Assembly (NCBI GenBank): GCA_022496805.1
Contig: CM040088.1
Span: 32,060,452 to 32,124,451, forward strand
DNA length: 64,000 nt
DNA from: Pohlia nutans
Lineage: Eukaryota; Streptophyta; Bryopsida; Bryales; Mniaceae
Direction of reading: 5' to 3'
This document shows, piece after piece, positions 38,465 to 50,413 of the stretch. Within the stretch, counting starts at the first letter, position 1, and every line of letters begins with the position of its first letter. A program made the position numbers and the translations under genes. Below the pieces are notes generated by a model. It was not told the DNA's origin, did not search any database, and worked only from the letters and a program-made list of their open reading frames with translations.

Positions 38465-41400
38465 TTAGTCGTTTGGTAATGGTTGGTTATTTTCAATTTT
38501 GCGTTTATGTAGTAATATTGATGTGGCATGGTGAATGGCTATGGTGTTTATTTCTTGGAATGTGTGTTTTATGGCGGAGTCGGGGAGCTTAATTTTAGTC
38601 TCGAAGTGTTTCATAGAGGGGGTGTGTGTGGTGCCTCATGCTCCGGTTGTAATGACTATCAGGGGGTTGACTTTCCAGCCACGCCTGAGGATGTTGTCGA
38701 TTAGTGGTTGGTATTTTAGGGTTTTGTTGTTGATTGTTTCATAGGAGAAGCGGTCATTGCAGTAAGTAAATTCAATGAATTGGATGGTAAGGTTGTCTAT
38801 TGGGTTGGGTGGTGGGGGGCTTTGGTGGGTAGTCCTTGGACGCATAGTATGTCTGGTTTGAGTTTAGCGTTGCAATGGCACCTTTGTTCGGTGCATGTGC
38901 ATGGGAGGAGCCATGGTGGTACTGTATTTTTTTGTGGGTTATTATTGAATGTTCCGGCATTCATGAGGGTATAGCATCTAGAATTTTTTGAGGATAAAAA
39001 GAGTTTTCAGAGTTCCCAAACGGCTTTGTTATGTCGTTTGGTTTGGATTGCGTGTATTTGGTGTTGAGTGCATTTGAGGAGTACGTGAAGCCATGTGTCT
39101 GCCTTAGGTAAATTACAAATTGAGCAATTGATTGACGGGAATCTGTCTATGCCAAAAAATAGTTGTTTCCTTGCATTTCCCATATATTGTCCAGTGCGGA
39201 ATTTGAAGAGGCTGGTTTTCTGTGAGTCTGTGATTGTCGGGTTGGACCATAATTAATTAGATAGTATGTTGTCGACATCAGGGTTGGTTGTCCATTTGTT
39301 AATGTTGGGGAAATGTTGGGCCATTTCTTCTAGATTATTGAGACGGTCGTGTTTTTTAATGTATTCGTGAAGACACCTGACTGGGCCTTTGTATGGTCGA
39401 CGGGCCGGGCCTGGCCATGTGTCTTTGTGGAAGTAATAGGGAGTGGTGTGTGCGTGTTCATATGGTTTTGCTGCAAATCTGTATTCTTTCATGTGCCCAC
39501 TTTTTGCGAGTTTGTTGGCTTATTCATTGCCTTCTATATTTGCGTGTGCACAGACTTTGTGGAATGTTGTAGGTTGGGTGCGAATGCTTAGCATGTCTAC
39601 CATAGATGAAAGTATGGTTTTGTCTAGGTGATTATTATGTATAGTTGGGTGTTTGAGTTGTGTGTTAAGAACGTATAGACAATTGAGGCAGTCTGTAAAA
39701 ATATGTGTTGGTTCGTTTAGGTATTTAGTGGTGATGATACGAAGTGATTTGTGTATGGCCATAAGTTTTGCTCTAAAGATGGTTTGCAGTCCGGGGAGTC
39801 TTTTGGAGATGCGTATAACTTCTTTGGTTGGATTGTAGATGCCATAACCTGTTTTTTCGCGTATCCAGTAGCCATCGGGGTGTTTTTTGGGTTTTTAAAA
39901 GGATATGTCTGTGTAGTAGCTATAATCTGGTGGAAATTTTGGGTGTGTGGGAGATTCATAGTTTGGGAGTGGTGGTATTTGTGGATTTTTGGGTTATTAT
40001 CAATTGGATATATGAGTTTAGTCCATCGGTGGTTTTTGTTGACTATTGTATTGTTGGATGTAGGTGAGGTAGGTTGAAGGTGGTAGTCAGTGATGTTTAA
40101 TATGTCAATGTTGGTTTTAAGTGTGGCAAGCTGACTGGGAGTGCCAAAGGGTTGGTGTATATGGTGAATACAAAGGATATGTAGAGCTAGTGGTTCAGTG
40201 CGGGGTTTTGTGAGTTCTTGGGAGAGTGTGGGTTTCGTGTAAGTGATAGTGTCTGCACCAAAGTGGGCAATAACATGTGTGTCTGGGTAAGGCCCTTTAT
40301 AAGGTGAAGAGTTGTGGTACCAACTTGTGTCAGGGATGGTGAGAATGTGATCGATTTTGGGTCTTGTTGGGCTGCTAGGCAAGCCCAATGGATAGCTTGT
40401 TGGGTTGTTTCTTTGTTATGTGGGTGAGCGTATCCAATACCTTTCCATTTGTATTGGAAGGCTGGGCCTAGAGATCCAAATATCTTATCGCGTGAAAATG
40501 TGGAGTAGAATTGGGTGAGTTGTGTGGAGCATGTTACTGGAGAGGAGAAGTATGAATGTGTAATGTTGAACGTGGTTGTTAGTGAATCAAGGAGGGTAGT
40601 GGGAGAGTGTAATGGGATGCTTTAAGTGGGTCCGTTTTGGGATTTTGTAGTTGTATCTTTGGTAGAGCCAAATGAGTTCGGTTTCAAAGGTTTGTGTAGG
40701 TGGGACAAGGTCATGGGAGCTATATATTGATCGATTGTATTGTTGCCATAGCCATTTTAGTCTAGAAATTGGGATAGTGATGAGGTGTCTGCTAGAGTCC
40801 TCATATATGTGGGAGAGTTCATTTTGTATGTAGATAGTAGGTCTATTAGTTTGGATGTCTTTTTTGGGATTGCATTTTGTGGTGGAAATGTGTATGAGTG
40901 GGAGGATTGTGGGTGGGGGGATAAATCTTGTATCGCGTGATTGTGGGATAGTAAAGTTTGTATATAGTATTTGTTGGTAATGTGTGTGTTGTTTTCTAGT
41001 GTAATATTCTTTAAGGAGGGTGAGATTGTGTTCGATGACCGGGGGGTGGTTAAAGGGGAAGAGTTCTTGTTGTGATAGCCATTTGATATATGTTAGGTTG
41101 TTAGGAAGTGCCCATTGGCAGAGGAATGTGTTGTATGTTTTGATGATTTTGTATTTGTCCGTGATTTTGTGATTTTACGCTGTAGTATGGTGTGAATAGG
41201 GTATGTGAGGGGTTGATTTAGGAGATGTGGGGGTGGGGAGGGGTGCAGTTGGGTTAGGGGCTGCAGTGTGGGTATTGGTGTTCTAGGGGTTAGAGTTGTA
41301 TTGTCTGAGATGTATTTGGCTAGGAGTGTACAAGCGGGTAGGTGTCTAGGACAAGGGTTGGGGCAGTTTGGTGTACATTGTGGTTAACAGAAGAGTTGTT

Positions 41401-41777
41401 ATGCGATATTTAGGGCGCTTTTGATTAGTTTAGTTGGGGATTGGTAGTAGGTTTTGAAGTCTTCAGGGGACATTAGTTGTGTTTCATTAGGAAGGGTGAT
41501 ATGTTTTATAGTGTGGATGTTGTGTGCTAGGAGTTTGTGAAGTAGTTTGAGAGATAATTGTGGATTGAGGTGAGGGAGTTCGGTGTTAGCTTGTGTGAGC
41601 CATTGTGTTTCGAGTTCGGAAGTGTGGAGTACAAAGTTATTTGTTGTGCTTTTTATGTGGATTCCACTTGCTTTTTCAGCAGAAAGAGTGTTCTAGTGGT
41701 GGGTGATCGGGTGCAGTCGTTGTATTTAAGTCGGGGGATTTCTTGTGCGCTGCCAAATTTAGCTAGGGTGAAAAGGG
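38465..41777 (-). mobile_element. Decayed, 5'-truncated non-LTR-type retroelement with RNase H
   Basis: The - strand reads as one long, broken, His/Pro/Thr-rich coding sequence with several stops and frame changes, ending at a TAA at 38465. Recognisable in order: an unassigned region (about 41.6-40.1 kb, with FGSLGPAFQYKWKGIGYAHPHN near 40.45 kb); an RNase H domain at about 39.93-39.5 kb (YTD, RAKL, FTDC, AHANIEGNE); and a C-x2-C-x9-H-x4-C zinc finger near 39.1 kb (CSIC...H...C). The RNase H is dead: the usual Glu is Lys in RAKL, GNE is followed by a stop (39520-39522), and the last Asp is Asn. No reverse-transcriptase FADD motif is seen, so the 5' part is missing. The high-coordinate junction abuts a dispersed repeat that also occurs at 55506. 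Confidence 0.72.
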
Positions 41778-41975
41778 TATTTAAATGTACCTTGAAAAAT
41801 AAAAGTAATTCTCACTATAATTAGTAATATTTCAAAAATATTCCCAATTTTTTCTTGTAATCAATTTTGAGCATCCTATATTAATGTAATTCATTTATTA
41901 AAATTACCTTCCAAGATTTATTTGGATCCTATATTTTTTGCACGTCAATTGTAATTTTTTGGAAGTGAATTCCCT
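41778..41975. repeat. Dispersed repeat, copy A (also at 55506-55706)
   Basis: Two segments of about 200 bp, here and at 55506-55706, align throughout in the same orientation (GGGTATTTAAA start, TGAGCATCCTATATTAATGT core, GATTTATTTGGATCCTAT). No inverted ends were recognised. This copy starts exactly where similarity to the retroelement ends. Confidence 0.7.
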
Positions 41976-43186
41976 GACTAAAGGACATACCAAGCTCATT
42001 GGGTGTAGTTTTCTCAGTTTTCAAACCACTTTGGCCATGAATTGCCATTAATAGAGAAATGCTTTTATGATTTTTCAAGCATCATCCATGACAAGAATAG
42101 TATGTACCTACATTTAAAAATGTAAATTACTTCTATATTTTGAGGTCAAAACTATAAAGTACTCCTTTTCTTTCTAAAGTATTTCTATTGGCTTTTAAAG
42201 GTACTCTTTCAAGGATTAAGTTGTGTCCACCTTATTATACATTTAAAGTGAATAGTTAGTTTTGAATGCTACCGTACTTGGACATCAAGGTCGACATTGA
42301 TGCGAAATATTTTAATTTTTTTGTCGAAATATTACAAATATTCTTCAAGATTTTGTGGATATTCTATAAGATTATTTTTTCACCATAGAAAAAAAATGAA
42401 AAACAATTCCTCAAAATTTGAACTTCTCTTTTCATAATTAATGTTTGCCGACCATGACGGTTGGGTATGGTAATTACGATTTATTTTATTTATTTATTTG
42501 AAATAAATGGATGCTTTATTTCCATTGCACAACAACAAATTACAAACATCACACTACAAACGAAGAGAGCAGCGGGTGATTTTTATTGGATTATCTTCTT
42601 GCAATATCTGGATAAGACCCTATGGTAATTACGATTATGGTAGTACGGGTGATTTTTTGGATTATCTTTTTGGATTTTTTTGAAGGACAAGACCCTCTGG
42701 TAATTACGATTATTACTGTCCGTCGTTGCAATGTTGAAAAACACTAATTGACAGCTACCACAGTCAGTGTATGATTAGTTAGTTAGTACTGCCACGAAAC
42801 ACCATGATTAGTGTGGTGGAAGGATGAGAAATGGATGAAATAAGTGACAGAGTTCGTCGGTTGCCGACGGAAGCTTCACAGTGAAGACTTATCCCCAGAA
42901 CGGCAGAACGGCAGAATCCTTTTCTCGAGATCGCCTCCGAAAACGACGACAATCGCCGTCGCATCCAGCCGCCCGTTTCCCGAAGATCCTAAGGCCGCTA
43001 GTTTCCCATTCAGGGAATGCCACTTGGTCGTCTCTCTCAGGCCGTTAGGGTTTCTATTCAAATTTCCCTCCAGTACCCGCCTTGGCTTCCTTCCACTCTC
43101 TCACTGCTTCCCGCTTCTTAGTGTGCATTCTGGCTCTCGTGCTTTTGCCGGAGGACATACATTCCTCTTTGACGGGGCTAGGTTTC

Positions 43187-43234
43187 GAGTGAGTGAGTGA
43201 GTGAGTGAGTGAGTGAGTCAGCGAGTGAGTGAGT
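43187..43234. repeat. (GAGT)n microsatellite in the NSE4 5' leader
   Basis: About eleven GAGT units, interrupted once by CAGC, lie 60-100 bp upstream of the NSE4-like start codon and so probably in its 5' UTR or core promoter. Confidence 0.85.
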
Positions 43235-43290
43235 CGGGATGTAACGGACTCTCGTTGTAGCGCTTCAAACGGGTGTTTAGTGTTGCAGCG

Positions 43291-45521
43291 ATGAGTACGC
43301 AGGAGGACAGGAGGAGACGGCGTGCGGCCAGGGCCGACGAAAGGGCGCAAGCTTCTCAACACGATCAGGAAAATGAGATGTCGTTACAGAATACGGAGCA
43401 GCGACGAGCGCTTCGTTCCAAGTACAGGCAAATCAAGCAGTATATTGCAGGTCAGGGTTTGGTGGAGTGTTTTTTAAATTTTAGTGGATTAACGAACCTG
43501 CAAGGGCAATGTCTGTGGAATGCAATTTTCAAGCTCCTGTGTTTTAATGTTCTTTGGATTTTTTATTTAACAGATGGAGCGGAGGAGCTTAGTCGCTTGG
43601 ACTCTAACAGGTTTTACGAGGTTGTTGAGAAGATGGATGATCTTCACCAAGAAGGTAGTTATATATCCCACGATTATTTGGTTATTACGGAGAGTGCGGT
43701 TTTTCGGTAATGAATGTCTCGTTGCCATAGTTTGTTGGCGTGAGGACGAAGATAGTTGATACCAGCACTTGAGGATGGGAATTACGAGTTATTTTCTGAG
43801 AGGAGCTCGGTATGAATTCTTATAGCTGCATCAAGTCATTTGATGAGTCTCTTGTGGCTTGCAGTGCAAAAACCGCGGGAGCAGATCGCTGATGCCGAGG
43901 CAGTCATGAACCTTACCAGTAGTTTCTTAGGTAGCGTGAAGGCAAGCAATCGCAAGACCGGAACTAGCCCTGCTACTTTTGTCGGTGCCATCTTAGCTAC
44001 ATTTGGCAATCGAACTGCTAACGCAGATGATGACGCACCTGCGGAAATAGACTGGGGTAAATTGGGACTGGCAGCCATAGGCTTCCTTGGAGAAGCTCCT
44101 GGAGTATGTACAATGTGAGTTCCTGTCTCCTTGTCCTCTTTTGTTGTTGTGGATGTTATAATTCGGATGACAGCTACAATCACGAGAATCCAGATTCATG
44201 GTATAATTTTCATCGTTGGTGTCACAGGCTCGGACCTATGGGAATTGAACCCAAGGTGCGACAAGCTCATGCACCAAGGGCCAAGAGGGTCAGGCCCACA
44301 GAGACCACTCGAGCTGAAGAGGTGCATTTCTTATTGATCAGATGGCACAACTGTTAGATAGGAGTAAGGCGAGAATTTAGAATGTATATATTCTGGTCAG
44401 ATGGTTTTTTGAGACTTATGGAATAGTGGATTGCTTTCTGCTCTCTGGTATCCTTTTTACAGCCGACTGCACAGTCCGGAGGGAATTAGTTAGAACATGT
44501 TGACAAGCTTCCAATTGAGCGTATCATGAACCATGAAGTGTTTAGGTGATTGTGACTGAGACTCTTGAACTTTGTGCAGGTGAGGGATCAAGGCGAAGCA
44601 GCAGCGAAAGCAGAGACTGATGCGAACATGGACACTATGTTTAACATTCTCAGAAAAGTCAAGCGTGCTCGGCTGGATGCTCTTGTTTTGAATAGAGAGT
44701 CGTTCTCACAAACTGTGGAAAATATCTTCTCTCTCTCCTTTCTCGTTAAGGATGGTCGAGTGGAAATCTCGTACGACAGTGATGGCACACATCTTGTTGG
44801 TACAGCCTCAACATTTTGTACCAGAATTTGCTCGCCCCTTCTTATCGAGTTCCGGTAGTGCTAACGTAGTGGGTGTTTTTAGTGATTTCAAGATACTGGA
44901 GCTAGTTATGGGATACAATTTGGAAATGATTGCTATTGCTTCCGAGAGCGCTTTAACATGTTCTTTCTCCCAACAATTTGATATTTTAATTGACTTCAAT
45001 TGCAGTTCCCAAGAACGCTCCAACAGCGCATGATCGTCAGAGCGGGCAGGTCACCAATACACAGTTCGTGTTCCGGTACGACTGGACATGCTGGAAGGTA
45101 TAACTTTGAATTTTTAATTTACTTCGAAACTTTATTTTTTCCTGGCTATCAATAGTCCAATATACAGTTGTTTGGGTGCGGCTTTTAGGCATCCTTCCAC
45201 AATGAGACACGGATTCTGTGCTCACTGCCTATTCAAGAGCTGCGTTCATGGGACTACACTTGTAATGCTCAGTGAGTTGTGTTTCTACAGATGATGCAGG
45301 AGAACTTGGAGGCGGGAATAGAGCTAATGCCTGATCGGCAGCACACGTCAGATTCATTATCCCAACCTTCACAACACACACCAATCAGAAAGGTCTCAAG
45401 AAATCGAGGTCGTCAAAGTCGGAAAGCAAACGGGTCGGATGATGAAGACGACGAATCTGATCGTGAGGACGGTGGCCAGCGCCAGGCCAAGAGACCTCGT
45501 TCTTTGGCCAACCAGTTCTAA
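43291..45521 (+). CDS. NSE4: SMC5/6 complex kleisin subunit NSE4
   Basis: Seven exons in a continuous frame give 375 aa: 43291-43450, 43574-43654, 43865-44114, 44228-44321, 44580-44799, 45006-45097, 45291-45521. NSE4 bridges the SMC5 and SMC6 heads in the nuclear SMC5/6 complex that acts in DNA repair and chromosome maintenance. Visible: a basic start ([14 protein letters not shown]), the N-terminal kleisin helices ([39 protein letters not shown]), a middle segment ([13 protein letters not shown]), and the C-terminal winged-helix signature ([30 protein letters not shown]). The tail is Ser/Asp/Glu-rich and ends [10 protein letters not shown], a likely nuclear signal. I use the ATG at 43291; upstream in-frame sequence has no ATG. 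A GAGT repeat precedes the gene. Confidence 0.92.
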
Positions 45522-48500
45522 TTCACGGTTTTGTAGCTTTGCCTCTCAGCACTAAATATGTCATTTTGCTGGCTTTTAGGTGTCGCGAGGCAGACCCTTG
45601 TAGCAGCGGCAATGTGCAAATGCTCTTCTGCAGACGTGCAAATGCAAGCATGAAGTCAGAGTCGCCCACTGTCCCAATTTTTTTTCATTTTTTTAAACTC
45701 CTGTTCATAATCTCTTCATCGGGGCGAATTTGTGATCGCCAGAATTTGTGAATATCTGACAGCTTAGTGTAGATTTCAGAGCTCCAATCAATGTACTTTA
45801 CGCCCTTAGCAACATAGAAACTATAGCTTGTCCCAACATGGGAACGTGGAAACCTGGAAACCAGAACAATTGGATGAATTGTTTTGTCTCCGGATTTGGA
45901 AGAACCTGTAACTCTACGTGTGTCCTCATTCGACAGTTATCATATTTGGGTTCGATCGGTATCGTAAGAAGGTTGTTGTATCTGGCAGAATAGTCCCATT
46001 CTCAACCCTAATAGTCTTCTACACCTCTCCGATGATACCTCTTGTACAAACGCTACTCTTTTTTTCCAGTTTTGGTTCATTTCAAAGTCGAACTTGTGGA
46101 ATGTTTCATATACTAGTTGTACACACAAAGTGACAATTCCAGAATTTTATGCAGCAATGTTCAATACACAATGCCTTGGAAGGATGCAATCATGTAAATG
46201 AGTTTTCAAAAAAATTAAAATTGAGTAATCCCCATTTGAATATGCTAGTGTGTGTTGTGTATTGTTTGATTGATGTGTTTGTTGAATTATGATCTATTTT
46301 GGAGCTACAAAATGGAGTCATATGTTAATGGTAATGTTGTATGGAGAGGAACATTAGAGTCTAGGAGTGTGATATCTATTTGGAGTTGATTACTTTAGAC
46401 TCTTTTTGAGTGTTAGACCCTAGGAGGTTATTGTGTGAAGTGTAATAGCAAAATAGTGAATGGTCTCTACTCAAGAGTATAATGTGATTAATTTACAAAC
46501 TCAAGAGTACAACTTGAATCCAAGCTTTTAAAAAATGAAAAGGCACTTCTAAAGTAATGCACCTTTCAATCCTATTGGTTGATTACCATTCCTCTCATTC
46601 CAACAACCTTTTTCTTTACTTTCTTTTTAAAGTTGTATTTTAGTTTCTCTATTGTTGGATCTCAAGATTGATAAGAAGGCCTTTGCAATTTAAAGTAGCA
46701 AGATCTAAAGTAGATATAGTGGCAAATGACCAAGTAAAAATAAATATAATTGGAAAAAAAAGAAGTAAGACTAGGAGCAAAGGTTTCTAAAGGAATTTAA
46801 TAAAAGAAATTGCAATTTTTTAATTGTAGGAGATTAAATTATGGAATGGAATTTAATACAATAGGTGTTAGATTGAATGAATGTATAGAATGGCCTTTTG
46901 ATCATACAAAACTATGTATGATCGCTAAAGGTAATATCCAAATTAGGCCAATAAATCTTACAATAAGGTGATTATGATTGAAGTTTTTGATTTTAGTAAC
47001 GAGATATCAACTACATAGTATGTTGTTTTGTGTTCATATTCAAAGTTTGACATTGGATGTTGTGCGTGGTCAATTCGTATCATTTTTACTAGTTGTTCAC
47101 TTTGTAGTGCTATTTGTTCAAGCCCAATTGTTACCTTACATCACAATCAAATTCAACTTTGGATGATAGCCTTGTATAGGTAGTTGAGTTGAAAATTGAA
47201 CCACTTGGTCTCACTTTTTGGCTTCGATTTTCTAATCAAGTCTTGCACTACTAGTTGAATTGAAAACAAAACTCAACCATAATCTAATCCGGTTGAGTTG
47301 TAGATCCTATGCTCTAATTGTAAACCCTATCCTAAGTTGAATTTGAATGTTTGCTTTTGAGACTATGTACAATGAATCAAGCCTTAAAACAAAATGATGA
47401 TTAAAAGCTAGTTATGGTTCACTTTCTTATCCAATTGAGGGTCTTACTATATGAGGGGAAAGGAAGTGAGATGGATGGTGTAGATTGGTCCTCACAAGCA
47501 ATACATTACCACTCGGAAGGAAAAGAAGCATCTCTTCAATGATGACTCGTACCAATTTTCTATTTAATTTGTAACTCTGGAAATCTTATGTGCCACCTTT
47601 TGGATGACATGTTAAGAGGAAAAAAAATCAAAGCACTACTCTTTGGAAGTCTCCGAAAGAGTAGAAAATGTATTTAGAAAAGTAAAAAGAACCAACTGTT
47701 GTTCGTGCTAAAACTTTGAGTTTTGAAACTTAACTACAATTTGTAGAAAGCTCACTTCAATTGTGCCCACAAACTCAACTTGATTTCTCAGCTCAACTGT
47801 CTTTGCTAATGGTTATAATACTCGTTATTATCACATTCTCCAATATCACATTATGGTATCTGCAGAAGATTATAATTGCTAGTATGTACACATGTCATTG
47901 GAAACTTTCCACATGGAAAATTTTGAACTCATGCATGTTGGGTACCAAAGGGGTGATATAAAAGAGTTATGAGAGTATCTGTTTGGGCCCAATCTTGGGT
48001 TCTAAAGGGTGATATAAAAGAGTTATGAGAGTATCTCTTTGGGGAATATGTTGGTTACCAAAGGGATGGTATAAAAGAATTATGAGAGAACCGCATCCAG
48101 CTGTCATGGTCGGCAACTTATGCCTAATGTTTATTGTCTCTGTCTCACAAGGGGAGAGACCATGAAAACGCTTACATGGCTGAATAGTAAAAAAAGTTGT
48201 AAAAGTAAAATTGGGATAAATACTAAGGTAGAGACTACGTGACTAGCCACTTGTTTTTGTCCCTGAAATGATAAAAATATTCTTTAAAATTCAAAGGATA
48301 CTTTCTAAGAAAAAATAATTTCCTAAAAATTTGGGCTTCTCTTTTTATAATTATTATTGGCAGACCGTGAGGGCCCAATGATGAGAGTTCAATTGGCATC
48401 TTGGTGGCGGAGAATATTTCTGTAGGGAGACTGAAGGGCCTCTTACTTGGCAGTCTTGCTGCTGCTGCTGCTGCTCGCTACGTGCACGCAGGCTGCCTTC

Positions 48501-48632
48501 GTCACTCCCCCAGCAAAGGCCTTGTGCTGGCTACCCCGCCTTGCTCATTCATTTCGGAACTAAGTGCCTCACCAAGCCTGCCTGCCTGCTTCATTGACTG
48601 CCGGAGAGGAGAGGAGAGGAGAGTAAGCGGCT
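45522..48632. other. Intergenic between NSE4 and MSRB
   Basis: 45522-46150 probably holds the NSE4 3' UTR. 46150-47940 is AT-rich without a supported gene. Segment 48240-48390 resembles 42310-42470 (AATTTGGGCTTCTCTTTTTA against AATTTGAACTTCTCTTTTCA), a dispersed repeat lying upstream of both + strand genes. 48380-48632 is the likely promoter and 5' UTR of the reductase gene, with a short (GCT)n run at about 48458-48476. Confidence 0.45.
47941..48093. repeat. Three-copy tandem repeat, period ~57 bp
   Basis: The phrase GATATAAAAGAGTTATGAGA occurs near 47954 and 48010, with a diverged third copy (GGTATAAAAGAATTATGAGA) near 48068. Each is preceded by an AAAGGG motif. About 0.5 kb upstream of the MSRB-like start codon. 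Confidence 0.75.
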
Positions 48633-49903
48633 ATGGCGTCCCCCGGAGGAGCTCCCACCAAAGTGCTCAAGAGCGACCAGGAGTGGCAAGCCATTCTCAG
48701 CCCGGAGCAATTCCGCATCTTGCGCCAGAAAGGGACTGAGTAAGTACGCCCTCTCTCTGTTTTTCTTCCTCCCCGGCTCATCGTGTATGTTCTGCTCTGC
48801 AGTCTCTTCCGCGACAGCTGTGATTTCCCAATTTTTCATTGTTGTCCGTTGCGAGCTTTCGTTTCACTGTCAGTATCGGTGTAGTATTAGTGTTGGAATT
48901 CGGTACTATGTGCACTTGACGCATGGACAAAGAAGGAATTGCGAAAATTAGGTTTAGGGTTTGCTAGGAGCGAGAGAGTGGTTGATTGTTGTGTGCTGTT
49001 CAGGAGAATGTACCAGAATAGGTGTAGATTTTCAGGGGTGGTCGCTGAGTAGCACTCGTGTTTCACATTCTTGGAGTTAGAACCGCAGAGGCAATTTATT
49101 TGCCTTGCAGGGAATGGCCACTCATCGTGTTGAATTGAATTGGTTGGGCAGGTACCGTGGTACTGGCGAATACAACAAGACCAAAGACGATGGAGTGTAT
49201 GGATGTGCAGGCTGTGGAACGCCTCTGTATAAGTCCACAACGAAGTTCGACTCGGGCTGTGGATGGCCTGCATTCTTCGAGGGCATCCCTGGTGCCATCA
49301 CTGAGACTGTACGTGCATATGAGTGTCATCCTTGTCATTTGCAGGGGTTCGGACCAGTGATTTTTTTGGTCAGGAGACAGTTTAGCATTTTGCTACTTTT
49401 CCATGGCTTGAAGAGCAATCCAGGCTCCTTGGATGCTGTTTTCATATTAATATATAGGTAATATCAGGCTAATACACATGTGCTACCTAGGTGCTACTTA
49501 GGCAATACCTGGGTGATACCTAGGTTTAAGAGGCTACACATCTGGACTCCATGTAGGAAATCTGCCTATTATTCCTTTTTATTTTCAAGAATCCTTTGTA
49601 TCAATTAGCCAGCCCAAATTTGGCTAAAATTAGCTACAAAAAAATCACTGGTTTGGACACAGAATTGCCTATGTAGTCGCTGGCAGTGCACGTTGAGCTT
49701 TTGTTTTAGGCTGTACTGAAAAACTAACCCAGGGTGGTATGCCTCAGCGTGATGCAGATGGTCGTCGTGTGGAAATTACATGCTCAGCATGTGGAGGTCA
49801 CTTGGGCCATGTCTTCAAGGGCGAGCGTTTCAATACTCCCACTGATGCAAGGCATTGTGTGAACAGCGTCTCATTGAAGTTCACACCAGCAAGTACGTCC
49901 TAG
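48633..49903 (+). CDS. MSRB: Methionine-R-sulfoxide reductase B, cytosolic type
   Basis: Three exons: 48633-48739, 49152-49308 and 49748-49903 (139 aa, ending FTPASTS). MsrB reduces methionine-R-sulfoxide in proteins, protecting against oxidative damage. The sequence shows the zinc-binding pairs C-x2-C in [10 protein letters not shown] and [12 protein letters not shown], the SGCGWPAF segment with the likely resolving Cys, and the catalytic [11 protein letters not shown]. No transit peptide precedes the domain, so I infer a cytosolic enzyme; the length equals that of the short Arabidopsis cytosolic MSRBs. The exon 3 acceptor (after CCTCAG at 49747) keeps the frame ITET-RDADGRR. A GTACGT near the end could be a donor, but reading through gives a normal C-terminus. 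Confidence 0.93.
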
Positions 49904-50409
49904 AATCATGTGGAGCAGGTTCTTTACTTTTCTTGGAAACCTCTGTTTGCATTTCGAGTGAGTGTGGGCGGCCACAACGATTTCAGTCAAGAAAGTAGGA
50001 CTGACTGACAGACGTTCTGTATTATATTATTGTGAATCTCTTGTTTCAGCTTTTAACCTCCGGGAGATGTATGATGTACAAACTGTTGTTGAATTTTATG
50101 ATCTGGACTGTCAGCTTAACTTCCGGGAGGTTATTGCATATTTCAGTAGATTGTGTGTTTTCAGATTATTTTTCATGGAATAAGGTAAACCACCCTATTT
50201 ATTTGTGTCGTGACTATTTGTGTCACTATGTATCAATGTCTCACATTTCAAATTTTGATATGTACACTGTTAGTTCATAGTGGCACAAAATAGGGTGACT
50301 AGAGGGCTCTGGACCTGAGGGTAGTGGGTCAAACGTTTGTGCTCGTTTTGTTAGTCTCCTGTTGCCTGTTGCCTGTTGGTAGATTGTTTGCTTTTCCTTC
50401 AGTTTTCAA
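49904..50409. other. Downstream of MSRB, 3' UTR and spacer
   Basis: No gene recognised. The first part is probably 3' UTR. A CTTCCGGGAG/CCTCCGGGAG motif occurs twice at about 50057 and 50120 within a small direct repeat. The ORFs here have no domain. Confidence 0.35.
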
Positions 50410-50413
50410 TTAA

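Noticed and set aside
39717..40388. 223-aa - strand ORF as an independent gene
   Set aside because: It is a partial, out-of-frame stretch of the decayed retroelement; the RNase H motifs lie in a neighbouring frame.
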